Origin: Dissophora ornata
Lineage: Eukaryota > Mortierellomycota > Mortierellomycetes > Mortierellales > Mortierellaceae
NCBI GenBank assembly: GCA_025201705.1
Contig: MU616563.1
Span: 83,046 to 147,045 of the forward strand
Direction: 5' to 3'
DNA: 64,000 nt
Below are positions 47,422-58,610 of this stretch, in pieces (the first letter of the stretch is position 1; every line of letters starts with the position of its first letter). The position numbers were made by a program, and so were the translations under genes. The notes beneath the pieces were generated by a model. That model searched no databases, had not been told where the DNA came from, and was given only the letters and a program-made list of their open reading frames with translations.

Positions 47422-47945
47422 ACACACACACACAAACATAAAAATGAAAATCAAGCGACCCCCATGTTTGCATTGAACTCCAACAGATATGAAAAACTCA
47501 TAAGACAGCTGTACAGAAAGGTTGATGGGGGAGGAGATAACCAGCGAAACAACTGAAAGGACAAATTACTCGATTTTGCCTCAGCAGAGACGTAAAAGTA
47601 AGGCGCATTGCGACAGACCACGATCTCTTTCCCATCTCAAGCTCAAGTTACCCTGGTTCCGGCTATAGAAAGGTCTACAAATACGACATCAACTTTGATA
47701 TCTGACGGGGCGACAATCAATAAACCTCATCAATACCCCTATAGCTTGAGAAATAGCATCCCCCAAAACGAGTCGACTTGTTTTTGTTTTTGTGTGCAAT
47801 TTGTGTGGATGCTCTATGATTCTTTGTTCATTACGTGTTTTGCGTTCTATGATACATTTTGGTAGAAATGGTAAACAAAAAAAGAAAAAAAAAAAAAAGA
47901 CACATACGAAGGGGCTTATTCTCTTTCTATCTCTCTTGATTATGA
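47422..47945. other. Convergent 3' spacer (SEC10 and DnaJ)
   Basis: About 520 bp between stops on opposite strands. It includes an A-rich run at 47877-47899. No coding signal is supported; it probably holds both 3' UTRs. Confidence 0.5.
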
Positions 47946-49816
47946 TTAGGACTGGGCACATTGGACACCAGGTCCTGCCTGACCATGCATATCGTCGTCG
48001 TCGTCAGAGTCGTAGGCATTTCCAGTATGTGTCTGAGCGCCATAATCATCAATGTCTCCTTCCTCCAGTGTGCAGTGATCCACCAGCTCGGGTTCCTTAG
48101 GGGCAGCTCCTCGTTTTGGAAGCAATGCCTCGAGGGACTACAGGAAAGTGACAGGAAGAAGCAGTTAATATCAAATAATAGAAGAGAAAAAAAGTCAACT
48201 GCTGCAGATACCACAAGTGCTTACCTTCAGGCTAGCCGCAGTGGCCCAGCCATCCTTGGGGAACTCGACCTCAAAGGTAATGTACAAGTCTCCCTTATCG
48301 ATCGGTCTCTTGAAGTGAGGCATACCCTCTCCAACAATCTTCTTGACCTGACCAGGCTTGATAACGTGTCCTGCGGGCTGGTCCACATGAATTCCACGTC
48401 CATCCAAATGTGTAATTAAAATCTTGGAGAATCCGCACAGTGCCTCAATCAAGGGGATGGTGATCTTGCATGACAAATCTGCGCCGCTGCGCTCAAAGAG
48501 GGCATGGGGTTTCTGCTGCAGGACCAAAATTACGTCGCCAGTCTCTATATCGGGCAGCTGATCAGCCTCGCCTTTCATTGGGATCTTCTCGCCGTTGCGC
48601 ATACCCTTTTCAATAAAGATCTCCATGACCTTCTTTTCGTTCACGACCTTGGCTCCCTTGCATTTTTTGCACTTGTCCTTTTCGCGCATCGTCTGGCCCT
48701 CGCCGTCGCCTATTTTTTTTTTATAGAAAAAAAAAAGGATGTTTAGGATTTGATAGTAGCCTCCGTCATTGATGGCACTAGTGAGAGATCAGTCCTGGAG
48801 ATAAGACTGGAAGCATTCGACTTACATCCAGAGCAGGTGACCTGCATCTGCTGCATCATGCCGGGACCAATCTGACGGACGACCAACTTGACACCACGAC
48901 CATCGCAGGTTGTACACTTTTTGATCGCATGGTTCTTGCCTCCTTTGCTAGATTGGGAAAGTAAACAATAAATGAATAAAATAAGGCAACCCGAAAAAAA
49001 AAAATGGTGAGTATTTCCTATCCTCGTGGACCGATCGATCGACTCTTATTTTTTTTTGTCGCTCAACACAATCAGCCTTTGCTTTCTGATTCTTCTCTCC
49101 CTTACCCGCTACAGAGTCCGCAGACGATATTCTTCTCTAGCGAAAGCTTAGTGGTCTTTCCGTTATAGAGATCCTCAAGCGTCACATTGAGGTTGTGAGA
49201 GATATCCTCTCCGCGTCTAGTTCTCGATCGACGGCTACCTGGGGGACCATCATCGCTCATGCCTCCAAAGAAGCCGCCGCCGCCGCCGCCGCCAAACATT
49301 TGGGCAAACATCTCTTCCTGAGACATGCCGCCTCCAAAACCAAATCCTCCAGCGCCTCCAGGTCCGTCTTCGCCATAGCGGTCGTACATGTCTCGGCTCT
49401 CAGGATCGCTCAGAGTCTCATATGCATGGCTGTAGAGAGAGAGAGAGGGAGAGAGGGAGAGAGAGTGAGTGGTGAGTTGAGAGGTGTAGACGGCAAGTAG
49501 AAGAAGCAGCATATGCTCAATAGCTGAGAGAGAGAAAGAGAGAGGGAGTTGACGAATAGTTTACCTGATCTCTTTGAACTTGTCTCCAGCATCAGGGTTC
49601 TTGTCGGGGTGATATTGCATGGCCAACTTTCTGTAAGCCTAAATGTAAGCCATGTCGAGTTGGTATTGTGCCCGGGTGAGTGCCAGGGTTCGCCGGTTCC
49701 TGAGAAAAGACAAAAGTCAAGTAGGGCTGATCGGGACAAACCTTTTTGATTTCGGAATCGGATGCGTCGGGCGAGACGCCGAGGGTGTCGTAGTACTTTG
49801 TGTCTCCACGCATCAT
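47946..49816 (-). CDS. YDJ1: Type I DnaJ/Hsp40 co-chaperone (Ydj1-like, farnesylated)
   Basis: Partner of cytosolic Hsp70, stimulating its ATPase and delivering unfolded clients. Six exons: 49816-49742, 49638-49565, 49429-49106, 48947-48826, 48709-48225 and 48137-47946. Phases join for 423 aa. The J domain (3-70) has YHPDKN with the essential HPD. A Gly/Phe region follows (GGGMSQEEMFAQMFGGG). Four C-x2-C-x-G zinc repeats run as CGLCSGKG, CTTCDGRG, CSGCDGEG and CKKCKGAK. The two C-terminal client domains and an acidic tail end in CAQS, a CaaX box for farnesylation as in Ydj1 and DNAJA1, so part of the pool should be attached to the ER or nuclear membrane. The first ATG of an ATG-ATG pair was used as start. 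The exon 5 acceptor was fixed by the third zinc repeat. Confidence 0.95.
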
Positions 49817-50465
49817 GATGGAAGGATGAGGGGTGTGAGATGTGATGGGAGGAGGGATGTGGAGAAGGGAGAGAGAGAGAGGGAGAGAGGGAGGAGAGAG
49901 AGAGAGGAGGAGGGGTGAGTGTGAGTGGTGCGCTGTTTTGTTTGTTGGGAGGAACGAAGCGGTGCCCTGTTTGTGGTGTGTGTGGCTCATGTGTGAACGG
50001 GCACCCTGGACTGCTTCTTTTTTCTTTGTCTTTCTAGGGGTTTCCTAGGGGCTGCACACCAGCAATGCAGCAATGCGCACTTGACAGCTGCCGACAGGAC
50101 AGCGATCGGTGTGTCTTCAGTGAGGGCGAGTCTGTTGTGTGCGTGGACTATGACTCGTGTGCGTGTGTGTGCGTGGTGGCACTAGGACAACGACGACTAT
50201 CGCTACTCGGCATGACATATCCGACATGCGCACGCAATCTACACAAACACACAACGACGTTCTCGATCTACATCATAGCGATATTTCCTTTTCCGGACCA
50301 CACGCCTCCAGCCCGGGTCTTGCTCGTCTGTCTGCACTCCGCTTAAAAATGATTCGAGACTCCTTCTCTTCCCTCCTTCCCTTCTTCCCCTCCATCCCTC
50401 TGCGCTTCCGCTTCCTCCATCCCCCTCATTCCTTCATTCCTTTAATCAATCAACCCCCGCCGCTC
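49817..50465. promoter_or_regulatory. Divergent region between DnaJ and FAM210-like genes
   Basis: Contains GA-rich and GT-rich microsatellite-like stretches (49864-49915, 50155-50175) and, close to 50466, a CT-rich leader. No obvious heat-shock element array was seen by eye. An in-frame ATG at 50349 could extend the right-hand gene. Confidence 0.4.
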
Positions 50466-51308
50466 ATGAATCCCGCATCATGGAAGCCCCTCAGAGGCAG
50501 TGCCCTCCGCAATGCCGCTGCCGTCACATCCTCGATCCGATCAAGCGCCACCACCGTCCGATCAGGAGGACTCAGATTCTACCAGCACCACAGCGGTAGC
50601 ACCAGCATCGGTGCCCCTTGCACCAACAGCGTCCGTAAAACCCTCTACAGCAGTGGCCCACGCCACCACTCCCGTCTCGCTACCCTTCACCCTTCCTCGG
50701 CCGTCTTCTCCAATGGCTCTTCCTCCTCAAGATTCGCGCCCGTGGTCCGACGTGGCTTCGCCGACAACGCCGCCACCAAGGCTGCCTCATCACAGCATTC
50801 TGAGGCAGTAGCAGCAACAACAGCAGCAGCAGGCGCAGTGCAAAGCAAGTCTTCGGGCTTCATGGACAAGATCAAGCAATTGATCAAACAGTACGGCTAC
50901 ACCGGTGTTGCCGTCTACTTTGGTATCTCCATGGTCGACCTCGCCGCGACCTTTGTGGTTGTCAAGGCTGCTGGCATGGAAAAGATTGAAAAGGGTCAGG
51001 ACTGGGTTGTCGAACATATCGGAGGATACTTTGGATACAAGCGGAACCCGGATCGCACACATGCCAGCGAGAACAAGGACGTTGGCGATGGCGCCGGTTT
51101 TAACAAGGCCTCAGGACTGTGGAGCGTCTTTGTGATTGCATATGGAATTCACAAGCTCTTGGTACCATTCCGTGTCGTTGCGACGAGCATGATTACGCCG
51201 CCATTGGTGAAGTGGTTGGTCAAGAAGGGTTGGATCAACGAAGTCGTCAAGAAGGGAGCTGTTACTGCTGGCGCTGCCACTACCGCTGCCGCGACTACGA
51301 AGCCATGA
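50466..51308 (+). CDS. Mitochondrial DUF1279 (FAM210-like) protein
   Basis: A single-exon gene of 280 aa from the ATG at 50466. An in-frame ATG at 50349 would add 39 residues, but those are Phe/Pro/Leu reads of the CT-rich leader. The first 115 residues are rich in Arg, Ser and Ala without acidic residues, a good mitochondrial presequence. The DUF1279 domain follows: IKQLIKQYGYTGVAVYFGIS, MVDLAATFVVVKAAG, and later GLWSVFVIAYGIHKLLVPFR, with two or three membrane segments. Animal FAM210A/B proteins of the inner membrane share this domain; the fungal function is not established. The C-terminus is Ala/Thr-rich. Confidence 0.82.
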   Translation: MNPASWKPLRGSALRNAAAVTSSIRSSATTVRSGGLRFYQHHSGSTSIGAPCTNSVRKTLYSSGPRHHSRLATLHPSSAVFSNGSSSSRFAPVVRRGFADNAATKAASSQHSEAVAATTAAAGAVQSKSSGFMDKIKQLIKQYGYTGVAVYFGISMVDLAATFVVVKAAGMEKIEKGQDWVVEHIGGYFGYKRNPDRTHASENKDVGDGAGFNKASGLWSVFVIAYGIHKLLVPFRVVATSMITPPLVKWLVKKGWINEVVKKGAVTAGAATTAAATTKP

Positions 51309-51718
51309 AAGAAAAAAAATGAGTCATTGAAGTTTCAGCAGCATTGGCGGATACAATATATAGAATCAATTCATGCTTTTTGCTGGATTACGCAATAGAT
51401 GCCGCACTGGACTGCGCGGCTGGATCCATCGAAAAAGGCAAAGATTGAACAAAGGCATACATACAGAAAATAAACAAACAACATAGACGTTCCTTCGAGA
51501 TCCCGTTCAAGAGACAAATGAAAAAATATATATATATATATATCAACACAACCGTAATAAGCGGTTAACTTTATTTCACTTGCTTTCTTTCTCTCTCTCT
51601 CTTTTCTTACAACACGGGATTTTCTTACAATGTGCAGCAAAAAAAAGAAAGTAAAAGAAATGGGTATAATATCTATTTGTTGTTTTGTTTTGTTATTTTT
51701 TGTTCTTGAGTTTTTTTT
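51309..51718. other. Convergent 3' spacer
   Basis: About 400 bp between the FAM210-like stop (+) and the Q-rich gene stop (-), with an (AT)n run at 51526-51542 and T-rich stretches. No coding content is supported. Confidence 0.5.
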
Positions 51719-53425
51719 TTAACGACGGGCGTTGCGTGTAGGCGCAGGCGCAGGAGCCGTGTTCGAGAACTTGGACATGAAGCTCATCGAAGCAGCCCGG
51801 ATCAAGTCCTGCCACTCAGCGGTCGACAATCCTTCCTTCTGCTGTTGCCTTTGCTGCTCCTGCTGCTGTTGCTGCTGCTGCTGGCGCTGTTCCCTCTGCT
51901 GCTGGTACTGTTGCTGGTAACGTTTCTGGTAAGGGTTACCGCCCGTACCGAACGAGCCCGAATGACGTTGCTGCTGCTGGTACTGTTGCTGGTATTGCTG
52001 TTGAAAGTGTTGGCTGCGTCGCTTGACCTTGACGTACTCCTCTCCAGCCATCTTCTCGAGCGCCTCCTGCACCAAATGTTCACGCTCTTTGATCCCGTCG
52101 CGGATGCGTTGGCCGATTTGCTGGTCCGAGTACCATCCAAGCAAGTGGTTCGCGCCCGTGGACACGTAAGAGAACGCAAACATGCACGACAAGAGTGTGA
52201 CGCAGACCACGGATGCGATCACAAGCTCAGCAATCGACTTGGTGAGACCACGCAGAGACGGTATCTTGAGGGTTGGCATCGCTGGGAGCGGCAAGGTCGC
52301 AGTTTCAGTTTTTGGCTCTTGCTCTTGTTCTTGTTCTTGTTCTTGTTCTTGCCGTTGTTGTTTATGGGACCTTCGTTTGCGAGTCCTTTCGCTATGATCA
52401 GGAGAGGTGGGTCTAGAGAACGAGGGCTCATAGTCGCTAGCATCGTTGATGCGCTGTTGCGGAGCCGAATATGGCTCTTGGAACTCGGAATACTCCTCAA
52501 ACGCATCTTGGTGTTGTTGCTGATGATGGTGATGGCGGCGCGAGTGCGACCGTGAATGGGGGCGAGAGTGTTGGACATGAAGACGCTCCTCGCCTTGGCT
52601 TTCCAGACCCGCGTCCGACGACCCGTCTTCGGCTCCAAATTGCTCCGCGTAGGAATCGCGACTGCTCACGTACGACTGCTCACTGAGTCTCTCACACTCG
52701 CTGTCGTCTCTCTCAACCTGCTCCCGACCAATAAGCAGGTAATCAGACAGAGATGACGAAGAGGAGGAGGAGGACGAGGACGAGGAGGAGAGAAGGGAGC
52801 TCGAGTCGGCAAGTGTGTCGACATTCAGGGATGAGAAGCGACGTTGCGGGAGGTCCTTGCCAACACTTTGGTTCACAGACACATCTGGCGTTGTCAGGGG
52901 CGAGCTTGGATTCGTCTCTGCAGGAGAGGGAATGCTACTCTTGTTGGAGAGGTTCTCGTCCGATACGTCTTGCTCCACTACTGCTTCAGAGGATGAACTT
53001 GCTTCTGCTGCAGGTAGCACAGCAGATGCTGCATCTGGAGAAGGAGAGGAGGAAGAGGGCAAAGAGAGAGGAGAGTGGGAGTGCAGGTCTGCGACTACTG
53101 TTGGCTCTTGCGTCGTCTGGGCCTCATGACTGAGAACATCTGCGGATATGGTAATCGCTGCAGGGAGAGAAACGTCCTCCGAGGTATTCGGTGTGGTATT
53201 TTGGTCAATGTGGGGTTGGGCTACAGCGTTGGGGTCGATCATGGAGTGCACAGCAGGAAGTGTGTCAGGAATAGCAGCTTCAATCGCAGCCGACACAGCA
53301 GCCTCGTGTTGCTTCTCCGCAGGCTCATGATTGCATCTGATATTGCTGTCTACAAGGACCTGACTGTGGCCTCGTGTTGCGTTTGTGTCCCCATCCCTGT
53401 CGTTGGCGGGGTTATTGAGGTTCAT
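51719..53425 (-). CDS. Hypothetical single-pass membrane protein with Gln-rich tail
   Basis: I do not recognise this gene. It is one open exon of 568 aa starting at the ATG at 53425. Residues 1-375 are hydrophilic and low in complexity: Ser runs (SSSSSSSSSS at about 215), His-rich HHHHQQQHQ and an EQEQEQEQEQEP run. A single hydrophobic segment at about 397-417 (ELVIASVVCVTLLSCMFAF) divides the protein. Beyond it are a short amphipathic region (IRDGIKEREHLVQEALEKMA), repeated QQQYQQQ blocks and a C-terminal EWQDLIRAASMSFMSKFS. The single long open frame, the clean membrane helix and the charged flank argue that it is a real gene despite the low complexity. The Gln tracts are coded mainly by alternating CAG/CAA, as in other fungal polyQ proteins. 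Confidence 0.68.
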   Translation of the reverse strand: MNLNNPANDRDGDTNATRGHSQVLVDSNIRCNHEPAEKQHEAAVSAAIEAAIPDTLPAVHSMIDPNAVAQPHIDQNTTPNTSEDVSLPAAITISADVLSHEAQTTQEPTVVADLHSHSPLSLPSSSSPSPDAASAVLPAAEASSSSEAVVEQDVSDENLSNKSSIPSPAETNPSSPLTTPDVSVNQSVGKDLPQRRFSSLNVDTLADSSSLLSSSSSSSSSSSSSLSDYLLIGREQVERDDSECERLSEQSYVSSRDSYAEQFGAEDGSSDAGLESQGEERLHVQHSRPHSRSHSRRHHHHQQQHQDAFEEYSEFQEPYSAPQQRINDASDYEPSFSRPTSPDHSERTRKRRSHKQQRQEQEQEQEQEQEPKTETATLPLPAMPTLKIPSLRGLTKSIAELVIASVVCVTLLSCMFAFSYVSTGANHLLGWYSDQQIGQRIRDGIKEREHLVQEALEKMAGEEYVKVKRRSQHFQQQYQQQYQQQQRHSGSFGTGGNPYQKRYQQQYQQQREQRQQQQQQQQEQQRQQQKEGLSTAEWQDLIRAASMSFMSKFSNTAPAPAPTRNARR

Positions 53426-56400
53426 AGTTGAGCTGGTAATTTGGCTATTTGAGCACAGAGAGTAGCGAGGTTCTGTTTATCCGAGTTCTGGGCGGGAAGA
53501 TGCTGGTCGAAAGGGAGGGGTCTGTGTTGTGGTTCTGCGAGGGGTTTAGAGCGCAGGGTTGGGCGGGGTCAGGGACGGGTGAGAGTATGGGAGAGAGGCA
53601 ATGAAGGAGGGAAAGAGGAAAGGAGGAAAGGAAGAAAAGAGGTGTTTGTTCGCTATAGCGCTGGATAGGAGGGAAACAGAGCCAGTAAGCCAGTAAGCAG
53701 GAGCAGTGTGATTCACGACAAAGTGTGGAATGCGATCAGTTGCAATGAGGTTGCGGAGGGAGCTGGCGATGAGAGGGAAAAAAGAAGAGAGAGAGGAGGG
53801 AACAAGGGAGGGAGAGAGAAGAAGAAGAAAAGGAGAGACAGGGGGGGGGGATTGCTGTTGAGGCAAGAGTCCTCTTTTGGCTTATTATTGTTTGTTTGCT
53901 GCATGGTCGAGCAGACAATGGTCGATGGCTCTTTTTTACTGATGGGCTTTCATATGAGGGCTGACATGGAGATGTGGGGCACCATCGGTCTAAATATAAT
54001 AAGCAAATACACTGAATACAGTGCGGATTGACACGCTATACCCCACCGACTCGCGACCGACTGACACATCATCGCTGGAAGAAGAGGGAGGGAAGGGGGG
54101 GAACGTGTCGATGGGATGCGATTACATACTTTAGGCCCATGGCTCTTTGTCTGTTTGTCCCAGAAGGATATGAAAAAGGACGAAAAAGGGTCGCGGGAAG
54201 AGCCTCTGGGAAATCTTGTTGCTTCGTTTGCATGTGCGACAGGGCATGGCACGCAGAAAACGAGAGCGGGGGTGGGGTTCACGCTGCATGCGCGCACGGA
54301 AAACCGATGGAAACCTCTGCTCCAGATCCCGTCGACACTACCAGTTCCTTCCTGGAAACGAAGGGGGGCGGAGAAAAGAGGATACAGAGACAGAAACCGG
54401 TCAAGGTCCTCGGCGATATCAACCGTCATTCCAGCGTGATACGATGAAGCTCTTGACCCCATGGACCATCAGATGCAGCTGCGGCGGCTATTCTCGTTCT
54501 CTCTCTCTCTCTCCCCTTCTTTCAAACACGAGTTTGAGTCTTCCAATGATGCACGTCCATGTATACACCCATTGTGGTGGATGGCGTGACATGGATGCAA
54601 CAAACACGATGTAGTTGCTTTCAGCGTAGAATCCTACCTGGGGTGCAGCTGTTTAACTTGTTTAACTTTAACAACCGACAATTCTTCCCAGTGTGGTTAT
54701 CTGGGATGCATGTTCCCTTCGACCCCCCTCCCCCCTGAGGTTTCGGTAACGGATCTTTGGTCCTGAAGCAACACGGCTACCGCCAAGCAGACAGAATATG
54801 CGGATGGGGGATGCACAGAGAACAGCAAAGCAAGGATAGTAGCAATTTCACGTACCAACGATCGACTACATTCAGGGTCACCAACAACAAACCCCAATGA
54901 TGATTTACTTTTCACAACAGCGTGCATACTACAAGGGTTCCCGTTTCTCGACCAAGAAGGGTGGTGGGCATGGGCGTGGAAATGTAGGCTCGCAGCACCT
55001 CTCCCATCAGGGATTTCCTGATTAGACACTTGCGTCGATTATAGCTCTTGTTTTCGCGGAATAAGTGACCACGCTGCACTCCAAAGATGGAGCAGTCGGA
55101 CAGGACCTGGACCCCTCTGCTCAGTTTGGGGGATGGGAGTGGAAACACGTGGCAGCGCAACGAGGATGTCGGACAGTTGATGCTCTTTGTGAATCCAATG
55201 CCGATGACGGAATACAGAGCCCTTTCATATAATAAAGTCACATCGATGATGTCGATGTCAATAGAATTCAAAGATGACCGGGTTGAAGAAGGGGTTGGTC
55301 TAGCGATTGGAGATCAGAGGTTGATGGCTTTTGCCGGCTGTTACCATACGATACTGTTCCCCTTTGTTCTCTATTTTGGACCAAAGGAATGATCTCAACA
55401 AACAAAAAGCATAGACGAACACCTCCCAAGATGCTAATCATCAGATAGGACTTGCCAAAAAAAAAAAAAAAAAACTTGTGTTAACAACACTCGAAAGCAC
55501 TCGAGCATACATTCTCGATGGCAATGGGATTGGCAACTATTGGTGACGTGTTCGGTAACAGGCAAGAAGCGTTGGCGGAGAGAGTACATACACTGGAGGG
55601 TGGAGTTAGACCACTTGATATGAGCCAGGATAAGAGATCGCCTTCATGAATTTCAAATGGTGATTCCTTATACTCGACATAGGAGGCATCCTCGCAACAC
55701 TCGACAATTCCACACAAGCCCGTCGTGTTGAGCAAATAAAAGTGAGAGTGCCAACTCCCACAACCAGACTGGGTCCAGATTCGCAACATTAGAGGCCGAT
55801 GAATGCGCTTTTGAAGGAGTAGGAGTGGGCGCGTATACATGCTTAATGCTTTCTCTCATTACACGTCTTTCTTTCATAGTTTCTTTTGTTCCTTCATCGC
55901 ACACCGGCACTTGAATATCGGACTCCAGTAGACAATTTAAATAGAGCGCAGCTGGCCCCCAAAAGCAGCTGTCGCGCCCCGCAGTAGAGTCTCGCGGGTC
56001 TCTGTTGGTCCTGCGCGCGCAGTGACACAGATGCATAAATTAAGGTTGATACGCCTGGCCAGTGCACACTGGTTCGGGTTCGTGTTGTTGAAACGCGTAC
56101 AAGTTACTCAAGGTGTTTGTGGGGAGAGTTGGTCGAGCTCTATTTGTATCATGTCGAGCTCTACTCATGCCATGTCAGATCCGATGTTCATCATGGCCAG
56201 TTCGATGGTCCCATTGCTCCGCTTCTCTTTCCTCACTCATGGCAATGTGGACTTGATACATCCCTGTGCAATTCCACCCGCCAGGTACGAAGACGAGCGA
56301 GCACACGAAGAGACAGTGGTCAATCGCTTTCACGGGACTACAGACATGTCGACAATGGATTCGTGTGCATCGCTTGACCCGGAGCTACTCTCGACAGGCA

Positions 56401-56898
56401 CACATGGATTTCAGAACCATGGCTGGCTTGCATGGACCTCAGCTGAGCAGCGCTTGGATCGGCTGGATTGGAACATGCAGTGCACATGCAGTTACGGAGG
56501 GGATGACTCCATAGCTGAATGCAGTTGCTCGTTGTCGCTTTTCGCCGGTGTGGACGTGTGAAAACTTTTTTATTATTATTTATTTTGCACTCCACTCATT
56601 CACTGCACTCCGTCCTCGTGCAGCGCACCTCTCATTCCGCTCATTTCGCTCATCCCCATCCCCATTCGCATTCCTTTCTCATTTCTTCCCTTACTCTCCT
56701 AATACCGACACCCCAAACACATTTTGCTCTTATCGCAACGTGTCCACATCCTCACTGCTGCTCGTCCTGTTATCATCCTCATCTGTCAACTGCTCGGGAA
56801 GGTGAGTAGTTTAGTACAACCCAAGACCAGCTAGCAATCCGTCCACACTCCCGCTTGCCCTCCCGCCCTCCTCGCCCTCTCTATCTCCATCGCTCTCA

Positions 56899-56956
<58 letters not shown>

Positions 56957-57821
56957 CTCAGCGCCTTCCTTTCTTGCACAGCCGTGTGTCCGGCTAGACC
57001 CTTCTGGCTATTTTCGTGCCACCACACTGTGGGGCAGCAAAAAATGAATGGCGCACAATATTTCACCACATCCCCCTCCCCTCAGTATTGCTGTCGTCCC
57101 ATTGACTCTGGGAATATGCGCCTTTTCCACCGGTCCGGACAGACGCGTCTGGGCGTGGTCGGGAAAAGGCGCGAACACCAACACGCACGCTAGGAAGGAT
57201 AGGAGATAAGAAGTGACTTTAAGGAAGAAGGGGGTGGTGGGGATCCTCACGCCGCTCACTCTTTTTTTTTTGTTCGTTCCGATGTGGCGTCAACGCGCGA
57301 AGCGAACGTGTCTCTCTGCATCCAGTTCTTGTCTCTTCCTCCCTCCCTCCCCCCTTGATTAGTAGTAGTAGGCAACTTTTGACACGACGTTCCTTTTGAG
57401 CGTTGTTACCTAATTCACTCGGACATCGATTCTTCTGATCACACGCTACATGTACTCCTTTTTTTGGACGATATGTGATCTCCTTCTTTTTCTTCTTCCT
57501 CCATCTTCTCCTCACATTTCCATCTGCTGTGCCTAACGAACGGCCTTTGAAAAAAAAAAAAAAAAAAAAGCAGAAACCGTGTTAACACAACCCAGGGGGT
57601 GGGTTTTATGACGGTATCGATCCTGATCGCGGCAATTTTTCCTTTCTCTGACACAGCGCTTCCCTTTTTTAGGACGACACGGGACATCAAATCTTTTTTT
57701 TTAACAACTCAACTTTTTTGAGTCCACGGGATCGACACGAACGTAAAAACACATCTGGAGGTACCGAGGAACAAATACCGAAGCAAGACCACACAGCAAA
57801 CACCCGGACATCAGACTCCAG
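53426..57821. other. 4.4-kb region without a confident gene
   Basis: The longest stretch here without a supported gene. Open frames at 55481-55840 (-), 54912-55271 (-), 55087-55392 (+) and 56022-56561 (+) have mixed, non-repetitive composition and could be exons, but none has a recognisable domain or a partner joined in phase. Low-complexity elements include G/A-rich sequence at 53580-53840, an A18 run near 55457, a (CT)26 microsatellite at 56903 and an A19 run near 57550. The last 900 bp are CT-rich and serve as the upstream region of the G-gamma gene. Confidence 0.4.
56903..56954 (+). repeat. (CT)26 microsatellite
   Basis: 52 uninterrupted bases of CT, within a longer CT-rich region about 0.9 kb upstream of the G-gamma start codon. 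Confidence 0.95.
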
Positions 57822-58426
57822 ATGTCCTCATTATCGCCCGAGCTCAGCGCGAGACTCAACCCAGGAAGGTCTGGCGGAATTCCCATGTTAGATCTCGCAG
57901 GCGAGAGTAGGGACAATAGTACGATCACGAACACAGCCTCAACTGCAACTTCACCAGCCCTCAACACTGGTGAACACGACTACGACGACCTGCTCAACGG
58001 CGCTCCCGACGGCGTCAATGGTAGTGCTGGAGGAGGAAGAGGAAGTATGTCCACTTTACCACCCATACCAGTAGACGACATACCAACAGGAACTGATGCT
58101 GCTGCTTATGGGAACATGGGTTCTAGTGCTGGGGGATCTACAGCAGGAGGGGGAGGACAAGGGGCCGATGTGGGTCACGACCGGAGGGCAACTATTACAA
58201 CAGGAGTTGGTGGAGTGTCGGGCGTGTCTGAGATCAAGCTCAGGAGGTTTTTGGAGCACAACCAGAGGTTGCGAGAGCAATACGACATGCCGCGGATACC
58301 TGTCTCTGAAGCAAGTCGAAGGTAAATGGTGGCCAAACAAAAAAGAGCCATGCTTTTGCTAGATTCAAAAGAGCCATGCTTTGCGAGATCTAAAAGAGCC
58401 AAGATCGCAGAACACGTTTTTAACAT

Positions 58427-58464
<38 letters not shown>

Positions 58465-58610
58465 TCAATGTTTACATTACATACCCATGCATGCTTAGCC
58501 TGATCCAATATGTCACATCAACAAATGAGCCGTTTTTGCCGGCCATATGGGGTACTACTGGGTCCGACCCCTTTGCCAAACCATCCAAGGGATGTTGCAA
58601 CATACTATAG
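57822..58610 (+). CDS. Heterotrimeric G-protein gamma subunit with long N-terminal extension
   Basis: The membrane-anchored partner of G-beta in pheromone, nutrient or stress signalling. Two exons, 57822-58321 and 58499-58610, join in phase for 203 aa. The G-gamma core is residues about 136-203: EIKLRRFLEHNQRLREQYD, SEASRSLIQYVTSTNEPFLP, AIWGTTGSDPFAKPSKG and the end CCNIL. The final CNIL is a CaaX box for prenylation, and the Cys before it is a likely palmitoylation site, as in fungal Ste18-type subunits. Fungal G-gammas are usually about 70-110 aa. Here some 130 residues, rich in Gly, Ser, Thr and Asp, precede the core. The frame is open across this region and starts with a good ATG, but a shorter product from an internal ATG cannot be excluded. 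The intron has a 26-bp triplicate and a T32 run. Confidence 0.88.
58341..58463 (+). repeat. 26-bp tandem triplicate and T32 run in the G-gamma intron
   Basis: A motif beginning aaaagagcca recurs three times at about 26-bp spacing (near 58341, 58367 and 58392). It is followed by 32 T at 58432-58463, which ends 35 nt before the acceptor and may act as its pyrimidine tract. Confidence 0.75.

Noticed and set aside
51840..52000. Leu- or Cys-rich ORFs on the plus strand
   Set aside because: Reverse reads of the Gln codon repeats of the minus-strand gene.
55481..55840. Minus-strand ORF with CGSWHSHFYLL and ECCEDASYVEYKESP
   Set aside because: Composition looks protein-like, but no family is recognisable and no neighbouring exon joins in phase; kept only as part of the unexplained 4.4-kb region.
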